The translations under genes were made by a program, and so were the position numbers. This document shows, in pieces, positions 60,783 through 64,000 of a stretch of DNA of 64,000 bases; the first letter of the stretch is position 1; each line of letters begins with the position of its first letter. Source of the stretch: Leptospira langatensis (lineage in GTDB: Bacteria > Spirochaetota > Leptospiria > Leptospirales > Leptospiraceae); contig NZ_RQER01000011.1 of assembly GCF_004770615.1 (NCBI RefSeq), positions 496,001-560,000 on the forward strand, given 5' to 3'. The notes beneath the pieces are model-generated. The model saw nothing but the letters and a program-made list of their open reading frames with translations, made no database searches and was not told the DNA's origin.

Positions 60783-61562
60783 CTATTGCCTGTAAAAAAT
60801 AGCGGTGATCACATAACCGAAGAAGATCACCATGAGAAAGGAAGTGACCACAGATTCCCGAGTCGCTCTTCCCACACCAATGGCACCGCCGGACGTACGC
60901 AGACCGTGAGAGCAGGAAATGGAAGAAATGATAAGACCAAAAACATAACCTTTAAAAAGCCCGGTATACACATCCTTCAAGCCGGGAATGGAAGTGATCC
61001 TTTCATACACGTCTTGGAAATATACGATGAATTCCAGACCTAGCTGATAGTGAGCTACGATGGCGCCGCCCAAGGTGCCAAGGATGGTGGAGTAAACGCA
61101 TAGGATCGGAACCATTAAAGAAAAACCTAATACTCTCGGAAATACGAGAAAGCGAACCGGATCGATGGACATGACTTCCAGGGCGTCGATCTCTTCGGAA
61201 ACTTTCATTGTGCCTATCTCTGCCGCGATCGCGGAACCAATAGATGCCGCTAGGATCAATGCAGTCATGAAGGGAGACATTTCCCTGGTGAGAGTGATCG
61301 TAAGAAGAAGACCTACTTGGCCTTCCGCGCCGAAGTCCTTTAATCCAAGACCGGTATTCAATGTGAGAAGCATTCCCGTAAAGATGGCCACCACGGAAAC
61401 CACGAAAAGGCTTCCCACTCCGGAGATGAACATCTGGTCCAGGATCTCTTTTCGTTTCTCTACTGCGAATCTTAGATTTAGGAAGGTCTCCGCGATGAGA
61501 ACGATTGTGTAACCGGCTGCGTAAAGAGTATCGTTTGTTTTTTCTTTTAAGGATCCCAGCAT
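60783..61562 (-). CDS. mlaE: MlaE-like lipid-transport permease
   Basis: A 259-residue membrane protein with about five helices and the MlaE motif [22 protein letters not shown] near 118-139, followed by [12 protein letters not shown]. It is the permease of the Mla ABC system that moves phospholipids between inner and outer membranes. The upstream aromatic-repeat gene ends 5 bp before its start. Confidence 0.95.
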   Translation of the reverse strand: MLGSLKEKTNDTLYAAGYTIVLIAETFLNLRFAVEKRKEILDQMFISGVGSLFVVSVVAIFTGMLLTLNTGLGLKDFGAEGQVGLLLTITLTREMSPFMTALILAASIGSAIAAEIGTMKVSEEIDALEVMSIDPVRFLVFPRVLGFSLMVPILCVYSTILGTLGGAIVAHYQLGLEFIVYFQDVYERITSIPGLKDVYTGLFKGYVFGLIISSISCSHGLRTSGGAIGVGRATRESVVTSFLMVIFFGYVITAIFYRQ

Positions 61563-61567
61563 CGGAA

Positions 61568-62968
61568 TTATATTTTAATCCACCAAAGAATTTGCACCGT
61601 TGTCTTTTCTTTATCTTTCTCTACTCCGAAAAGACCGTAGAGGAACTGGTAGGAGATCTTTTCCGGAGTATTGCTGTATTCCACCAAAAAAGGAATATGG
61701 ATATGCAATTCATCCTTACTCCATCTTTGGGTGTACAGTCTCATCAGGAAGGAAAGACGCTTCTCTCCGTTCGCGAGCCTTTGGTACTCTACGATAGACC
61801 AGACCGGATCCCAGATCCTTTCCACAATTTCCGATTTAATGGGAAATAAGGAAAGGAAATTCCAAGTAAGATTTCCGTCCCTGTCCTCATGCCAACGGAA
61901 GAAGGGCCAGAGTTTATAATAGTTTTCCTCTCTTCCCCATTGTACATAGGTGCGGTTCGTCCTCCACCAGAAGGGAATGAAATAGGTCTCAGAAGACTTG
62001 AGATGATAACTGTCCGTGCTCAAACGGAAATAGAACGGAGTAAGGAAGCGGGTCTCTTTATAAGCGAACCTATAATATCCGTAAAAAGGGAAGAATATTA
62101 ATTTTCTATAATCTTCATCGTCGTTCTGACCGTATTGAAAAATGAAAAAGAATATGTTTAGATCCTTTTCGTGAGTCCTTTTATCGTATCCGTAGGAGAA
62201 TAGGGAGCCGAAGATCGGCAGCCAGAAGAATGCTTTCGCCTTCATATTCCCATATTCCGAACTCTTAGAAGAATAGAACGGCCAGAGCATGAGATAAGAG
62301 AACGGTTCTCTCTTGTCCTGATTGATATTCCCCCATTGAATGAATGGCCAGAGGACAGAGTAACGCTCATATTTTCCCTTATGCACCTTTTGAGAATAGA
62401 AGGGAAGGAACCGAAGATCGTCCCTGACTTCCGAGCCTCCCCACATGATGAGAGGCCAAAAAATACTTCGCGCAGTATAATTCTTATGCTTCCAACTCGT
62501 GTAGAAAGGAAAGAGGACAAAGTTCAGTTCCGCATAACCGATCTTTCCTCTCATTCCTCCGTAAAATGGAAAAAAACCGAAGTAGGATTCTCTTACCGTT
62601 TCTCCTTTTCCCCATACGAGAAGAGGAGAGAGGGTGTCCTCGTCCCAGCCAATATCATCGTGAAAGGATTCCGTTCCGCTAATAAAGAATAAGAAGGACC
62701 AAACCCTCCAGTAATCGGTCTGCTCCGAATAGAATATAGGGAATAAAAAGGTTCTGTACTTATAATTCGATTTGGTCTCGGTGTATGTGGAGAAGAAGGG
62801 ACGGTAAATTTGTTCTTCTTCTCCCAATCGTTTTTCGGATTGGTACAAGAACCAGAATTGTTTGTACTCGGAGGGGTAGGGAGAAACCGGTTTAAAAGGA
62901 AATTCAGAAAATACGCTTTCCGTACAAAACAGGAAAAAAAGGATAAGGAGAATATTCTTATGCAACAT
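61568..62968 (-). CDS. Exported protein with about twelve aromatic-proline repeats, in the Mla operon
   Basis: A signal peptide ([16 protein letters not shown]) precedes 440 residues built from irregular repeats of the type [LFI][WF]PF[YFI]: [60 protein letters not shown] and LWPFFRW among them. They look like beta-strands with aromatic girdles, which would suit an outer-membrane or periplasmic beta structure (inference). It starts the mla operon, 5 bp before mlaE. No known family is recognised. Confidence 0.8.
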   Translation of the reverse strand: MLHKNILLILFFLFCTESVFSEFPFKPVSPYPSEYKQFWFLYQSEKRLGEEEQIYRPFFSTYTETKSNYKYRTFLFPIFYSEQTDYWRVWSFLFFISGTESFHDDIGWDEDTLSPLLVWGKGETVRESYFGFFPFYGGMRGKIGYAELNFVLFPFYTSWKHKNYTARSIFWPLIMWGGSEVRDDLRFLPFYSQKVHKGKYERYSVLWPFIQWGNINQDKREPFSYLMLWPFYSSKSSEYGNMKAKAFFWLPIFGSLFSYGYDKRTHEKDLNIFFFIFQYGQNDDEDYRKLIFFPFYGYYRFAYKETRFLTPFYFRLSTDSYHLKSSETYFIPFWWRTNRTYVQWGREENYYKLWPFFRWHEDRDGNLTWNFLSLFPIKSEIVERIWDPVWSIVEYQRLANGEKRLSFLMRLYTQRWSKDELHIHIPFLVEYSNTPEKISYQFLYGLFGVEKDKEKTTVQILWWIKI

Positions 62969-63009
62969 TCTTCCGAACAGATCCTAAACAGGGAGAATAG
63001 GGGTAACCA

Positions 63010-64000
63010 TTGAAGATAGCGGTATTATTCGGAGGAACGTCGACGGAGCACGAAATTTCCCTCAGAACGGGTACTTTCATAAGTAAGACATTGGCCTCCA
63101 TGGGACATTCGGTCAAACCCATTCTCATCTCCAGGGAAGGACGTTGGGTGATCCCTAAAGAATATCGACCTATTTTTCCCGAAGGAGCAAACGGGAATCC
63201 GGAATTATATTTAAAACAATTCGAAGAATTGCACGGAGTGAGTGCCTCTAACTTTACTTCCTTGGACTGTGATGTGGTCTTTTTAGGTCTACACGGAACA
63301 AGCGGAGAAGACGGTTCTATACAAGGATTCTTGAAAGTACTCGGGCTGCCTTTTACAGGCTCGGATGTGAAAGCTTCCGCATTGGCCATGGATAAAATAC
63401 GCGCTAATCGCTTATTCCATTTAGCGGGAATGTCGGTCGCTCCTTTTTGGGAACTGCGTAAAAAAGATTTTCTAGAGAATCCGACTTTGGTCGAAACCTT
63501 GGATCTAGAATATCCTCTTTTTCTAAAGCCTGTGGAAGGAGGTTCCAGTTTTCATACCTTTCGGATCAATACTGCAGAAGATTTGGAGAGACGACTTCCG
63601 GAATTCTTCGAGCGAGAAGACCACGCGATCTTACAGAAATTCTTAAAAGGAACCGAAGTCTCCTGCGGTGTTTGGGAAAAGAAAGAGGGAAATAAGCGAA
63701 TCGCAAGGGCGCTTCCTCCCACGGAGATCATTCCAGGTGGGGAATTCTTTGATGTGGAATCCAAATACAAACCGGGACTTTCGCAAGAGATCACTCCTGC
63801 TCGTTTGCCGGAGCCAATCATCCAAAAGATCCAAGAACAATCGATCCTCGCTCATAAGACCATGGGTTGCGAAGCGTATTCCAGAACGGATTTCATTCTT
63901 GTAGACGGGGTCCCCTTTGTATTAGAAACGAACACTCTTCCTGGAATGACAGAGACAAGCCTAATCCCTCAGCAAGCAAAGGCAGCAGGGATCCCGATCG
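63010..64000 (+). CDS. ddl: D-alanine-D-alanine ligase (partial, 3' end outside the window)
   Basis: Joins two D-Ala for peptidoglycan. The start is a TTG at 63010 after AGGGG, reading MKIAVLFGGTSTEHEISLRTG. The ATP-grasp elements follow: GLHGTSGEDGSIQGF, PFTGSDVKASALAMDK, FLKPVEGGSS, GTEVSCGVW, FFDVESKY, and ETNTLPGMTETSLIP before the edge. The frame runs to the end of the window without a stop. The gene is divergent from the Mla operon with a 41-bp spacer. Confidence 0.95.
   Translation, partial: MKIAVLFGGTSTEHEISLRTGTFISKTLASMGHSVKPILISREGRWVIPKEYRPIFPEGANGNPELYLKQFEELHGVSASNFTSLDCDVVFLGLHGTSGEDGSIQGFLKVLGLPFTGSDVKASALAMDKIRANRLFHLAGMSVAPFWELRKKDFLENPTLVETLDLEYPLFLKPVEGGSSFHTFRINTAEDLERRLPEFFEREDHAILQKFLKGTEVSCGVWEKKEGNKRIARALPPTEIIPGGEFFDVESKYKPGLSQEITPARLPEPIIQKIQEQSILAHKTMGCEAYSRTDFILVDGVPFVLETNTLPGMTETSLIPQQAKAAGIPI

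Overview
The window looks like chromosome from a spirochaete of the genus Leptospira (inference). The reasons are two tandem FlaB-type endoflagellins, a FliG gene beside pyruvate dehydrogenase, a three-subunit succinate dehydrogenase, many short-lipobox lipoproteins, several TTG starts, and moderate GC with a mixed-strand, gene-dense layout. No insertion sequence, prophage, rRNA or CRISPR array is visible.

Layout. 1-8 kb: folD, asnS, a TPR protein, then a minus-strand block with an anchored protein, a DinG/XPD-type helicase and a sodium-symporter-family transporter. 8-14 kb: clpB with two terminators, a double-HTH regulator, a lipoprotein that may be a SurA-like periplasmic chaperone, and small conserved proteins. 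14-20 kb: a STAS protein, a dolichol/phytol-kinase-like membrane protein, DUF4416, a YheT-like hydrolase, clpP, an FtsB-like protein and enolase. 20-25 kb: a membrane protein followed by a divergent LpxC-like protein, a small lipoprotein, lepA and a PLP-fold enzyme. 25-32 kb: sdhCAB, then an aldo/keto reductase, DUF309 and alpha/beta hydrolase operon, and a 69-residue protein whose Shine-Dalgarno sequence lies in a hairpin. 32-38 kb: serA, a lipoprotein, lysS, a DUF218-like protein, tRNA-Leu(GAG), pgsA and tRNA-Asp(GTC). 38-43 kb: a 287-bp structured insertion-like unit bounded by an 18-bp copy of the tRNA-Asp 3' end, then fliG and pdhCBA in one minus-strand operon. 43-47 kb: a creBCD-like system (response regulator, sensor kinase, CreD) with a phased four-repeat operator and a frameshift in the kinase N-terminus. 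47-50 kb: two flagellin genes with structured leaders. 50-58 kb: an ArsR and SRPBCC pair, a large lipoprotein, a NamZ-like muramidase, a DUF2797 protein, an M48 peptidase and a DUF2157/GDYXXLXY pair. 58-64 kb: an Mla-type lipid-transport operon headed by an unusual aromatic-repeat exported protein, then the 5' part of ddl.

Main points of interest. (1) A divergent LpxC paralogue keeps the zinc ligands but not the conserved Lys and Asp beside them. (2) The tRNA-Asp-anchored structured unit. (3) Four CTCAY half-sites at exact 11-bp spacing in front of creD, the same geometry as the enterobacterial cre tag. (4) A T9 tract that puts the first transmembrane helix of the kinase out of frame. (5) CsrA-like GGA hairpins in both flagellin leaders. 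(6) A FliG paralogue with changed torque-helix residues, co-transcribed with pyruvate dehydrogenase. (7) An SD-sequestering hairpin before a small unknown gene. All functional names come from reading sequence motifs; no database search was run.
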